Assembly (NCBI GenBank): GCA_031553685.1
Contig: JAVBLE010000020.1
Span: forward strand, 1-36,351
DNA from: JAFGVL01 sp031553685
Lineage (GTDB): Bacteria > Bacteroidota > Bacteroidia > Bacteroidales > Paludibacteraceae
DNA length: 36,351 bases
Direction of reading: 5' to 3'
Shown: positions 1 to 6,720 of the stretch, piece after piece
Position numbering within the stretch: the first letter of the stretch is position 1
How the letters are laid out: each line of letters starts with the position of its first letter
The notes under the pieces: generated by a model
The model's input: the letters and a program-made list of their open reading frames with translations, nothing else
Told to the model about the DNA's origin: nothing
The model's database searches: none
Translations under genes and position numbers: made by a program

Positions 1-92
1 ATTTTACCCCCAACCCCCTAAAGGGGGCTCGCAATCAACAACAGACTGTTTGTGTTGGGTAAGTCCCCTTTAGGGGATTTAGGGGTGGTTGG
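1..92. repeat. Palindromic C/G-run intergenic repeat
   Basis: An arm at about 6-29 (C-runs, CCCCCTAAAGGGGG) pairs imperfectly with an arm at 61-90 (CCCCTTTAGGGG then a TTTAGGGGTGG run), with a loop of about 30 bases. Each arm is itself palindromic. It looks like a dispersed intergenic repeat unit, and no ORF crosses it. Family name unknown. Confidence 0.55.
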
Positions 93-138
93 AAGCATCT
101 TCTTAGAAATTAGGGGTATTATTGCGGATAGACATTAA

Positions 139-218
139 AAATAATTCAGCTTGTAAAATCCTACTCCCTCTTGGTCACTGAGCTTGTCGAAGTGTGGAGA
201 GGGTCGGGGTGAGGTTTT
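139..218. repeat. Hairpin repeat carrying the CACTGAGCTTGTCGAA core
   Basis: Outer arms at about 154-170 (AAAATCCTACTCCCTCT) and 197-218 pair imperfectly. The loop carries TTGGTCACTGAGCTTGTCGA at 171-190, which recurs with few changes at 34362-34385. The right arm runs up to the stop codon of the exonuclease gene, so it may also serve as its 3' end structure. Confidence 0.5.
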
Positions 219-984
219 ATTTTCCCGCCAAACGAAGTTTAATCCGTGTAAATGCCTGTTTGGTATTCAGGGCAAAATCGGCATCCATAATCCAACCGTA
301 GTAACCCGGATCTTTCTTCATCACATCCACAGCTAATTGACCTTTGTATTTGCCAAAATTGATTACTTCTTCGTTTTTGTCGTTGAAAACAAGCCGTCCG
401 GCAAAGTCCACATTGCGATTAAAACTCGAGAAATCGGATAGGAAAGCAATGTCGTTTTGCAAATCGGAGTAGCGGTCGAGTTGCGATTTCAGCACTTCAT
501 AAGTGGCTTTGGTGTCGGCTTCGGCACTGTGAGCGTTTGCAAGGTCTTGGTTGCAATAGAATTTGTAAGCCGCTTCGAGTGTGCGTTGTTCTTTTTTGTG
601 AAAAATGGTTTGCACATCCACAAACTTACGACGGCTCATATCCATATCTACACCGGCACGCAAGAACTCTTCGGCTAACAGCGGCACATCGAAACGATTG
701 GAGTTAAAACCTGCCAAATCGGCTCCTTCAAAGTCGTTGGCGATGGTTTTGGCTACTTCTTTAAAAAGGGGCGCATTTGCCACATCATTATCATAAATAC
801 CATGTATGGCTGATGCTTCGGCAGGAATTTTACATTCGGGGTTGATACGAATGGTTTTACTTTCTTCCATACCGTTTGGGTGCACTTTGAGGTACGAAAT
901 CTCTACTATCCGGTCTGTAACTGTGTTTGTCCCTGTTGTTTCGAGATCGAAAAAGATGATGGGGTTCTTTAGGTTTAATTGCAT
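217..984 (-). CDS. DEDD-family 3'-5' exonuclease (DnaQ/ExoX-like)
   Basis: This 255-residue protein has the DnaQ-type fold signature. ExoI is FFDLETTG near residues 11-18, with Asp and Glu as metal ligands. ExoII is around GFNSNRFD (about 92-99). ExoIII is AHSAEADTKATY (about 151-162), with the His and Asp of a DEDDh enzyme. After it comes a short C-terminal module (FGKYKGQ...DPGYYGWI) typical of ExoX-like exonucleases. The expected activity is removal of nucleotides from DNA 3' ends in repair or proofreading. It lacks polymerase or GIY-YIG domains, so it is a stand-alone exonuclease rather than PolC. The start is 4 bases after the stop of the lipoprotein gene, so the two are probably co-transcribed with the upstream ATPase gene. 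The exact substrate is not predictable. Confidence 0.9.
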   Translation of the reverse strand: MQLNLKNPIIFFDLETTGTNTVTDRIVEISYLKVHPNGMEESKTIRINPECKIPAEASAIHGIYDNDVANAPLFKEVAKTIANDFEGADLAGFNSNRFDVPLLAEEFLRAGVDMDMSRRKFVDVQTIFHKKEQRTLEAAYKFYCNQDLANAHSAEADTKATYEVLKSQLDRYSDLQNDIAFLSDFSSFNRNVDFAGRLVFNDKNEEVINFGKYKGQLAVDVMKKDPGYYGWIMDADFALNTKQAFTRIKLRLAGK

Positions 985-988
985 GGTT

Positions 989-1435
989 TTATTCTATAAT
1001 TATTTTGCTATCGTTATCAATATCAGTACGCTTGTCAAAAGTAAAATCGATATAACTGGCTTCGTCCTTTTTGGCATTGATGGTTGCTTTCACTCTGCCC
1101 ATCTCCATGTCTTTACTATCAAGCACTCTCACTATGATATCGCCTTTGTAATCTGCCCCGAAAATAAAATATTGCGAGAGTACATTATCTTTTCCTTCGG
1201 CAGAATTACTTACGGTGCTTTTGCCAAGCGCAAAGCCTTTCTTTTGCAGGGCATCACTCAAAGTGATTTTAGGTGTGGTAGCTTTTTCGACACCCGAACT
1301 TACTCCTGAGGCAAACTCGCCAACGGCTTCGCCGGCTACATTACCTGTTTTGTTTATCTTCTCGTTGATTTTGTCTTTAGAGCAGGCTGTAAATAACAGT
1401 GCTACAAGACTTAGAAGGATGATTTTTGTTTTCAT
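989..1435 (-). CDS. Small putative lipoprotein
   Basis: 148 residues with a lipoprotein signal peptide ending in the lipobox LFTAC (Cys at residue 18), so the mature protein is probably membrane anchored and faces the periplasm or surface. A Gly/Ala/Ser-rich stretch (about 30-52, GNVAGEAVGEFASGVSSGVE) follows, then a mixed region ending in a short beta-rich tail. I do not recognise the family and assign no function. Its ATG overlaps the TGA of the ATPase gene upstream (ATGA, 4 bases), which suggests translational coupling. The exonuclease gene begins 4 bases after its stop. The three genes therefore look like one transcription unit, although their products would act in different cell compartments. 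Confidence 0.8.
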   Translation of the reverse strand: MKTKIILLSLVALLFTACSKDKINEKINKTGNVAGEAVGEFASGVSSGVEKATTPKITLSDALQKKGFALGKSTVSNSAEGKDNVLSQYFIFGADYKGDIIVRVLDSKDMEMGRVKATINAKKDEASYIDFTFDKRTDIDNDSKIIIE

Positions 1436-2556
1436 GAAATAAATTCTATATAATTTTCCGGATTAATTACTTGAAATAAAGTATTTGGATAATTTTCCGA
1501 GAATGTGCGAGTCAATTTAGCTGTTTTGTTTGCATTCCATTTGAATTCAAAAGCATATAATTGCCCGTCTTTTTCTTCCAAATAGTCAACTTCTTGTTGC
1601 TGTGTTGTGCGCCAAAAATATGTATTACAATAGTTTAAGGAGTAATTATTATATTTAATCCGTTCGCTAATCATGAAATTTTCCCATAAATTACCTATAT
1701 CATCACGAAGTTGTACCGGATTAAAATTTGAAATAAGTGCATTGCGCACTCCATTATCATAAAAATAAATTTTATTGCTCTTTTTTAGCTCGTTACGCAA
1801 ATTTCGGCTAAATGATTTTAGATGAAAAATAATATATGCTTTTTCTAATAAATTAATATATCGCTGAACGGTAAGTACATCTATTCCAAGCAATTTTGAC
1901 AATTCATTGAACGAAACTTCACTGCCAACTTGCAGTGCCAAAGCTCGCAATAATTTGTCAATAATTTCGGGCTTACGAATATCTTGAAAGGCAAAAATAT
2001 CTTTATACAAATAACTCGAAACGATATTATTTAAAATTTCGCGCTCATTTCCTTGATTATTAACCACATCGGGATATAATCCATAAATAAGACGATGCTC
2101 CAACAAGCGTTTTTCGGTCAATAAATTAGTGTGTTGTACCATTTCGGCAGTCGAAAACGGCAGCATCGTATATTCGTATTTTCGCCCTGTCAGAGGCTCG
2201 TTGATACTGTTCGACAATTCTAATGCCGACGAGCCGGTTACAATAATTTGCTTATCGGGAAAATTGTCAATCATCAATTTCAGTGTGATGCCAATATCTT
2301 TAACGCGTTGGGCTTCATCAATCAAAACGATTTCGGCAGTTCCCAAAAGCACTTGCAACTGTGCCGAATTAGGCAGTGTGAGTAGTTCGCGTACATCGGG
2401 CTCGTCACAGTTGAGAAACAATTTTTTCTTTCCTAAATCCTCTGTCAGCAAATTCAGCAAAGTAGTTTTCCCCACTTGTCGCGGACCTACCACCACAACA
2501 GCTTTTCGCTTAAAAAGCCGCTCTTTTATAACCGGTTCTAATAATCGCTGTATCAT
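1432..2556 (-). CDS. AAA+ ATPase with wHTH and DUF4143-like C-terminal domain (copy 1)
   Basis: 374 residues. The N-terminal P-loop ATPase has Walker A GPRQVGKT (24-31), Walker B IVLIDEAQ (about 76-83) and a sensor-like IIVTGSSALEL (104-114). A winged-helix-like segment (about 213-245, FNELSKLLGIDVLTVQRYIN) precedes a DUF4143-like region (250-340). The C terminus has FWRTTQQQEVDY...FEFKW. The spaced EVD and E-x-K resemble the core of PD-(D/E)xK nucleases, but activity is not shown. Family members are common, often multicopy and functionally uncharacterised. Two paralogs lie at 4671 and 6721. The gene looks more AT-rich than dnaG next to it, compatible with transfer. Its TGA overlaps the lipoprotein start. 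A TACTTTTG promoter box and two 32-bp-spaced operator-like repeats lie just upstream. Confidence 0.9.
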   Translation of the reverse strand: MIQRLLEPVIKERLFKRKAVVVVGPRQVGKTTLLNLLTEDLGKKKLFLNCDEPDVRELLTLPNSAQLQVLLGTAEIVLIDEAQRVKDIGITLKLMIDNFPDKQIIVTGSSALELSNSINEPLTGRKYEYTMLPFSTAEMVQHTNLLTEKRLLEHRLIYGLYPDVVNNQGNEREILNNIVSSYLYKDIFAFQDIRKPEIIDKLLRALALQVGSEVSFNELSKLLGIDVLTVQRYINLLEKAYIIFHLKSFSRNLRNELKKSNKIYFYDNGVRNALISNFNPVQLRDDIGNLWENFMISERIKYNNYSLNYCNTYFWRTTQQQEVDYLEEKDGQLYAFEFKWNANKTAKLTRTFSENYPNTLFQVINPENYIEFIS

Positions 2557-2576
2557 ATTGCTTTTGAATTTTACAT

Positions 2577-2584
2577 CAAAAGTA
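2577..2584 (-). promoter_or_regulatory. TAnnTTTG box for ATPase copy 1
   Basis: On the minus strand the sequence is TACTTTTG, the Bacteroidota -7 consensus, about 20 bases before the ATG. No clear TTG box is seen upstream, where the AT-rich operator-like repeats lie. Confidence 0.5.
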
Positions 2585-2638
2585 TAATAATTTTCGATTA
2601 TAATCTATAAATATTATAATAATTTTCGATTACGATCT
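2583..2638. promoter_or_regulatory. Two operator-like direct repeats upstream of ATPase copy 1
   Basis: A 24-base unit occurs at 2583-2606 and again at 2615-2638 with two mismatches, a spacing of 32 bp. The first 20 bases (2583-2602, TATAATAATTTTCGATTATA) have 6-bp inverted arms around an 8-bp centre. In the second copy one arm is degenerate. The proximal copy overlaps the -7 box, which favours a repressor site; autoregulation through the ATPase's own wHTH is an inference. Confidence 0.55.
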
Positions 2639-2659
2639 TAAATTATTATGTTTTTTCAT

Positions 2660-4612
2660 TTATAGCCGGATAATAATCCGTTCGCCTAAAGTTTTTGCCA
2701 ATTGGGATTTTACTTGGTTTAATTGACTTATTTCGGTAAGGAGTTCACCTACACGAACCGTGTTTTGTTCCTCGTGAGCTACCTTTATTTCGTTGTTTTT
2801 TTCTTTTATCCTATCTAATAAGATTTTATTCTTCAACTCAAAAATCACACGCGGAACAAGCTCGTGCAGTCGGTCAATTTCTTTTTCCAATTGTTCAGCT
2901 TGCGATTTGCAAAGGGTATATTTCTCTGTTACAAAGTCGGTTGTCAATAAGCTAATGGCTTGATTCTGGTGATTGATAAAATAATTCTCAAAGCTTATAT
3001 CCGGTTTGCCGATAAGTTGTTTGGCTTCGAGCAAAACCAAGGCATAAAGCGGATTTTGAAACACAAGGTTGTCTTTTTCCAGTTCGGAAGCGATAAACTC
3101 GGTTACCGAAACCAGTCTCCCGTTTTCGTCCTGATACAAAGCCCGCTCGCCATACCGAACTACATAGTACAGGATATTCAGTTCCTGTTGCTCGTAAGGG
3201 CTTGTAATGGTTGCAACAGGTGCTTGTGTGGTTGTGGTTGCAGGCTCTTGGTCAAATTGTTGCGGAATCCTGTTTGTATTTTGTTGGCGTTCGAGCTCCT
3301 TCTCTATTTTGGTGCGCTTTATTTTATTTATTTCAGAATAAAGCACATTTTCCTCGATATTCATCAGCCGACTGCAATCTTTGATATACACCGAACGAAT
3401 AATATTATCGGGAATAACCGAAATACTACGCACAATATCTGTAATAAGTGCAGCACGCTTTATGGGGTCGTTGCCGGCATCTTCGAGCAAAAGCGATGTT
3501 TTGAACCGGATAAAATCGACACTGTTTTTCTCTACATACGCAATGAAGTCGGACGCATTCTGGCTGCGAGCAAACGAATCGGGATCTTCGCCCTCAGGCA
3601 AGAGCAGCACTTTGATATTCATGCCCTCTTCGAGCAACATATCAATACCGCGAATGGAGGCTTTGATACCTGCCGCGTCGCCATCGTAAATCACTGTAAC
3701 ATTGGGCGTAAAGCGATGAATCAAACGAATTTGTCCCTGCGTGAGTGATGTTCCGGATGAAGCCACCACATTCTCAATCCCCGCTTGGTGCATGGAAATA
3801 ACATCGGTATAGCCTTCGACTAAATAGCAACGGTCTTGCCGCACAATTTCCTGCTTGGCAAAGAAGATACCGTACAACTCGTTGCTTTTATGATACACTT
3901 CGCTTTCGGGCGAATTGACATACTTCGCCATCTTGTCGTCCTTTTTGAGGATGCGCCCGCCAAAGGCTACCACCTTGCCCGATAAGGAATGTACCGGAAA
4001 CATAACCCGCCCACGAAAACGGTCGGATACACGACCTTCCTCATTTTCGAGCGTAAGGCCTGTTTTTACCAAGTATTCTTTTTGATACCCATTTTTCAGC
4101 GCTTCTTGTGTAAAGGCGTCGCGTATATCAAGACTGTAACCGAGTTGGAACTTCCGGATAGTATCGTCATTAAAGCCCCGTTCGCGAAAATAACTGATTC
4201 CGATTGACTTGCCGTCAATATGTTCGTGCAGTATGGTGGAGAAATATTTTTGGGCATACTCATTGACAATAAGCATGCTTTCGCGGTCGTTGCGCTGGGC
4301 GAGTTGCTCGGGGGTAAGCTCTTTTTCGACAACTTCAATGTTATATTTTTTGGCTAAATGCTTAATGGCTTCGGTGAAGTTGAGCTGCTCCAACTCCATG
4401 ATGAAGTTAACCGGATTGCCACCCTTGCCACAACCAAAGCATTTGCAAATGTTTTTGGCGGGCGACACGGTAAACGATGGCGTTTTCTCGTTGTGAAACG
4501 GACACAGCCCAATAAGATTTACCCCACGCCGACGCAGTGTAACATAGTCGCCCACGACTTCTTCAATCTTGGCAACGGAAATTATGCGGTCTATGGTGGA
4601 TTGGTCGATCAT
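2660..4612 (-). CDS. dnaG: DNA primase DnaG
   Basis: This 650-residue primase makes RNA primers for the replicative helicase at the fork. The N-terminal CHC2-type zinc finger is visible: C37-P-F-H40 and C58-F-G-C61. The catalytic TOPRIM region follows with VEGYTD near 265 and the acidic YDGDAAG motif near 312. A long hydrophilic linker (about 430-470, Gln/Thr-rich) precedes the C-terminal helicase-interaction region. Length fits the family. The start MIDQSTIDRI is supported because the same start, with its leader, occurs in a decayed copy at 5967-6053. Only 58 bases separate it from the stop of ATPase copy 2, and the -7 element ahead of this copy is imperfect at that junction, so expression may depend partly on readthrough. 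Confidence 0.97.
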   Translation of the reverse strand: MIDQSTIDRIISVAKIEEVVGDYVTLRRRGVNLIGLCPFHNEKTPSFTVSPAKNICKCFGCGKGGNPVNFIMELEQLNFTEAIKHLAKKYNIEVVEKELTPEQLAQRNDRESMLIVNEYAQKYFSTILHEHIDGKSIGISYFRERGFNDDTIRKFQLGYSLDIRDAFTQEALKNGYQKEYLVKTGLTLENEEGRVSDRFRGRVMFPVHSLSGKVVAFGGRILKKDDKMAKYVNSPESEVYHKSNELYGIFFAKQEIVRQDRCYLVEGYTDVISMHQAGIENVVASSGTSLTQGQIRLIHRFTPNVTVIYDGDAAGIKASIRGIDMLLEEGMNIKVLLLPEGEDPDSFARSQNASDFIAYVEKNSVDFIRFKTSLLLEDAGNDPIKRAALITDIVRSISVIPDNIIRSVYIKDCSRLMNIEENVLYSEINKIKRTKIEKELERQQNTNRIPQQFDQEPATTTTQAPVATITSPYEQQELNILYYVVRYGERALYQDENGRLVSVTEFIASELEKDNLVFQNPLYALVLLEAKQLIGKPDISFENYFINHQNQAISLLTTDFVTEKYTLCKSQAEQLEKEIDRLHELVPRVIFELKNKILLDRIKEKNNEIKVAHEEQNTVRVGELLTEISQLNQVKSQLAKTLGERIIIRL

Positions 4613-4669
4613 GATTATTTAGATAGTGAGATGGTGAAAATAGTGAGAATGTGAGTTTTTCTTGCAAAG
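4563..4669. repeat. Direct repeat A: dnaG leader and first codons (functional copy)
   Basis: Positions 4563-4622 match 6004-6063 at 55 of 60 bases. Weaker similarity continues to TGCAAAG at 4663-4669 (against 6099-6105). The block covers dnaG codons 1-16, the leader and the end of the promoter box. It begins almost exactly at the stop codon of ATPase copy 2. Confidence 0.85.
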
Positions 4670-4670
4670 G

Positions 4671-5876
4671 TTAATATAAAAAGCCAAACAACCACAAAGG
4701 GATTTCATTTTTAAATCCTGTTTCGATATCGTCCAATGCTAAAAATGCATTGTCTAAGTTTGAGATTTGTCTTTGGTTTTTATTCTTTCCTCCTATTTCA
4801 AAACAATATTTTTTATTCACCATAAAATCCGTTTCTTGTATATAGTTCACTTTGTTTTTTACGCGCAATTGATTGAAAAAGAATGTTTCCCTGATTGTGC
4901 CAACATTTATATTCTCTAAGTTTAAAGCATAGAGATAATTGGCATTTTGTAAAAAGATTTTTTCCGGCTTTACCATTTGACTCATCCCTTTTGCTTCTTT
5001 TTCAAGCAACATGATTGCCTGGGCTTTTTCCAGATAATGCAAATAGTTACTTAAAGTAGTGCGAGTGATGTTCATTTCAGAACTTAACTTCGAAATATTT
5101 GGAGAAAACGGCACCAGGCCGGCAAGGATATAAAACAATTTTTTTATCTTCTGCGCAGCTTGCATATCTACATTTTCTACATTCAACAAATCATTTTCAA
5201 TAATTGTACTAAATGTTTGCAAAACCCGTTCGTAGTATGTTTCTACATCTTCTTTGTAATATGGGTAATACCCATATTTGAGATATTCTTTAAAATGAAG
5301 TACCGGTTTTATTCCTGCATTTAGAACTGATTTAGCAATATCAACATGATTGGTTAAAACTTCCTCCAATGTATATGTTTTTGAAGTTTTATCAAGCAAT
5401 CCCTCAAAAACAAGATATTCCCTGAATGACATCCCGTGTAGCAGATAATGAATGGCACGGCGGCTTAAATCGACATCCGATTTATATATTTCGAGCATTG
5501 ACGAGCCTGTGAAAACAATTTTCAGGTTTGGAAAATCATCATAGATATTTTTAATTTCGCGCGACCAGTTTGGATATTTATGCACTTCGTCAAGGAATAA
5601 CACTTTCCCTCCGATATTCGAAAAATCGGTTGCTAAATCATATAACCGATTGGTTGTAAAAAAAATATTATCTAAACTTGTATATAATATATCCTGGGGA
5701 GAATTTCCGTATACTTTTTTTATATGTTGCAGAAGCATGGTGGTTTTTCCACAGCCGCGCGCTCCGATTATGGCAATTAATCGATTGTTCCAGCGTATTT
5801 CTTTTTCCAGATACCGCTCAAATCTCAAATCAATATGTTCCAAATGCCTATGAAAAACAGAAAATAATTGCTTCAT
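4671..5876 (-). CDS. AAA+ ATPase with wHTH and DUF4143-like C-terminal domain (copy 2)
   Basis: 401 residues. Walker A is GARGCGKT (38-45), Walker B is VLFLDEVHKY (Asp96, Glu97), and VFTGSSMLEI (121-130) is the sensor-like strand. A wHTH-like stretch (ISKLSSEMNITRTTLSNYLH) is followed by a C-terminal region with ETDF...CFEIGGK, the position equivalent to EVD...ExK in copies 1 and 3 but more divergent. It belongs to the same broad superfamily but a different branch. Its base composition is strongly AT-rich compared with dnaG. Direct repeats of the dnaG 5' end flank the gene (4563-4669 and 6004-6105), which marks gene plus promoter as an inserted module. A perfect TATCTTTG box lies at 5899-5906 and two 20-bp palindrome-like sites above it. 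Function unknown. Confidence 0.9.
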   Translation of the reverse strand: MKQLFSVFHRHLEHIDLRFERYLEKEIRWNNRLIAIIGARGCGKTTMLLQHIKKVYGNSPQDILYTSLDNIFFTTNRLYDLATDFSNIGGKVLFLDEVHKYPNWSREIKNIYDDFPNLKIVFTGSSMLEIYKSDVDLSRRAIHYLLHGMSFREYLVFEGLLDKTSKTYTLEEVLTNHVDIAKSVLNAGIKPVLHFKEYLKYGYYPYYKEDVETYYERVLQTFSTIIENDLLNVENVDMQAAQKIKKLFYILAGLVPFSPNISKLSSEMNITRTTLSNYLHYLEKAQAIMLLEKEAKGMSQMVKPEKIFLQNANYLYALNLENINVGTIRETFFFNQLRVKNKVNYIQETDFMVNKKYCFEIGGKNKNQRQISNLDNAFLALDDIETGFKNEIPLWLFGFLY

Positions 5877-5898
5877 GGTATTTATCTTAGTTTAAACA

Positions 5899-5906
5899 CA
5901 AAGATA
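5899..5906 (-). promoter_or_regulatory. TAnnTTTG box for ATPase copy 2
   Basis: TATCTTTG on the minus strand, 22 bases before the ATG. The expected position of the upstream TTG element falls inside the palindrome-like site at 5912-5931, so a bound protein would block this promoter. Confidence 0.6.
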
Positions 5907-5911
5907 CAAAA

Positions 5912-5964
5912 TTGTATTCTGCAAAGTGCAATTTTTATTATTTTTTGTATTCTAAACAATACAA
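5912..5964. promoter_or_regulatory. Two TTGTATT-N6-AATACAA operator-like sites, 33 bp apart
   Basis: Site 1 (5912-5931, TTGTATTCTGCAAAGTGCAA) and site 2 (5945-5964, TTGTATTCTAAACAATACAA) share the 7-6-7 architecture and start exactly 33 bp apart. A third, perfect version is at 6141-6160. They lie immediately upstream of the ATPase copy 2 promoter. The binding protein is unknown; the ATPase's own wHTH is a candidate. Confidence 0.65.
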
Positions 5965-5966
5965 AA

Positions 5967-6053
5967 TCACTCTTTCGATAGTTCTAATTCATTTTCAGTT
6001 TTTCCAATCTTGGCAACAAAAATTATGCGGTCTATGGTGGATTGGTCAATCAT
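5967..6053 (-). pseudogene. Truncated dnaG 5' fragment
   Basis: The minus strand reads MIDQSTIDRIIFVAKI, then 12 unrelated residues and TGA (28 codons in all). It matches residues 1-16 of DnaG with a single change (Ser12 to Phe). The homology stops inside codon 17. With the leader at 6054-6105 it forms a second copy of the dnaG start region, upstream of ATPase copy 2. It may be translated as a 28-residue peptide but cannot be a primase. Confidence 0.85.
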
Positions 6054-6105
6054 GGTTATTTAGTAACAAGAAATGAGAGTTGAGAAATAAGTTCTTCCTG
6101 CAAAG
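6004..6105. repeat. Direct repeat B: dnaG leader and first codons (decayed copy)
   Basis: Partner of 4563-4669. Positions 6004-6063 are 55/60 identical to 4563-4622. This copy retains the intact promoter box (6101-6108) that the functional dnaG copy lacks. Confidence 0.85.
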
Positions 6106-6108
6106 ATA
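6101..6108 (-). promoter_or_regulatory. Probable ancestral dnaG -7 box
   Basis: TATCTTTG on the minus strand, followed by CAGGAAGAACTT and the truncated dnaG start. A transcript from here would run through the truncated start into ATPase copy 2 and possibly on to dnaG. Confidence 0.5.
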
Positions 6109-6140
6109 CAGATAAATTCGTGTTCATTTCTAACTGTAAT

Positions 6141-6160
6141 TTGTATTTTGCAAAATACAA
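6141..6160. promoter_or_regulatory. Perfect 20-bp palindrome TTGTATTTTGCAAAATACAA
   Basis: A perfect palindrome of the same 7-6-7 design as the two sites ahead of ATPase copy 2. A further half-site TTGTATTTTG lies at 6167-6176. It sits 33 bases upstream of the relic dnaG promoter box at 6101-6108. Confidence 0.6.
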
Positions 6161-6179
6161 TTCTTGTTGTATTTTGTGT

Positions 6180-6720
6180 TATATAGAATTATAAAATTGG
6201 TGCTTTCTTATCTGAACTTCCCAAACTACTACGAAACATAACAAATGTGCTCGCAAACTAACAGAAGGAAACAGTGTTTAACTGTATTGTGTAGTGTAAC
6301 AATGTATCTTTCCACAAGAATATAGGAGACTAGACTGTGCTATCAAGTTGTACTTTCGTCTGTTTGTTGATGGGTTGTGCTATGGATTGATTTGTGGCTT
6401 GTATAGCTTGTAGTTGCGTTGGTATGAGTGGTTGTTTATGTTGTGTCATTAGTGGTGAGCATTGGTTGCAATGTTAGATTGTGTTTTGTACATGGTGTGT
6501 CAGGTTAGGGCAGATTGTTGTGTGGTTTACCGGCATAGAGTACAAAGCATGCTGTCTGTGCTGCATTATGGTGTCGTACATTATGGTGAACAGTGTTTCT
6601 ATATATTAGACAATGGTATTACTGCTTGTAGATACTATTATATTGCAAGTATTACAGGAGGAAATACAACTATAGATAATCAAGAATAGTATGGATATTT
6701 ACCAAAAGACATGTTGTTGC
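6180..6720. other. Gene-free stretch, partly G/T-rich on the plus strand
   Basis: No convincing gene. From about 6330 to 6560 the plus strand is dominated by G and T, with repeated TTGTG/TGTTG words. Frames on both strands are short or broken. The longest (6462-6689, 75 codons, Cys/Tyr-rich) has no recognisable motif. It could be the decayed remains of a low-complexity gene or of a mobile insertion next to the ATPase genes. Confidence 0.4.

Noticed and set aside
2960..3748. A 262-codon plus-strand frame opposite dnaG
   Set aside because: Overlaps the conserved primase gene and has no independent start signal or motif.
6462..6689. A 75-codon plus-strand frame in the G/T-rich gap
   Set aside because: Cys/Tyr-rich with no ribosome site and no known motif; probably a product of the odd base composition.
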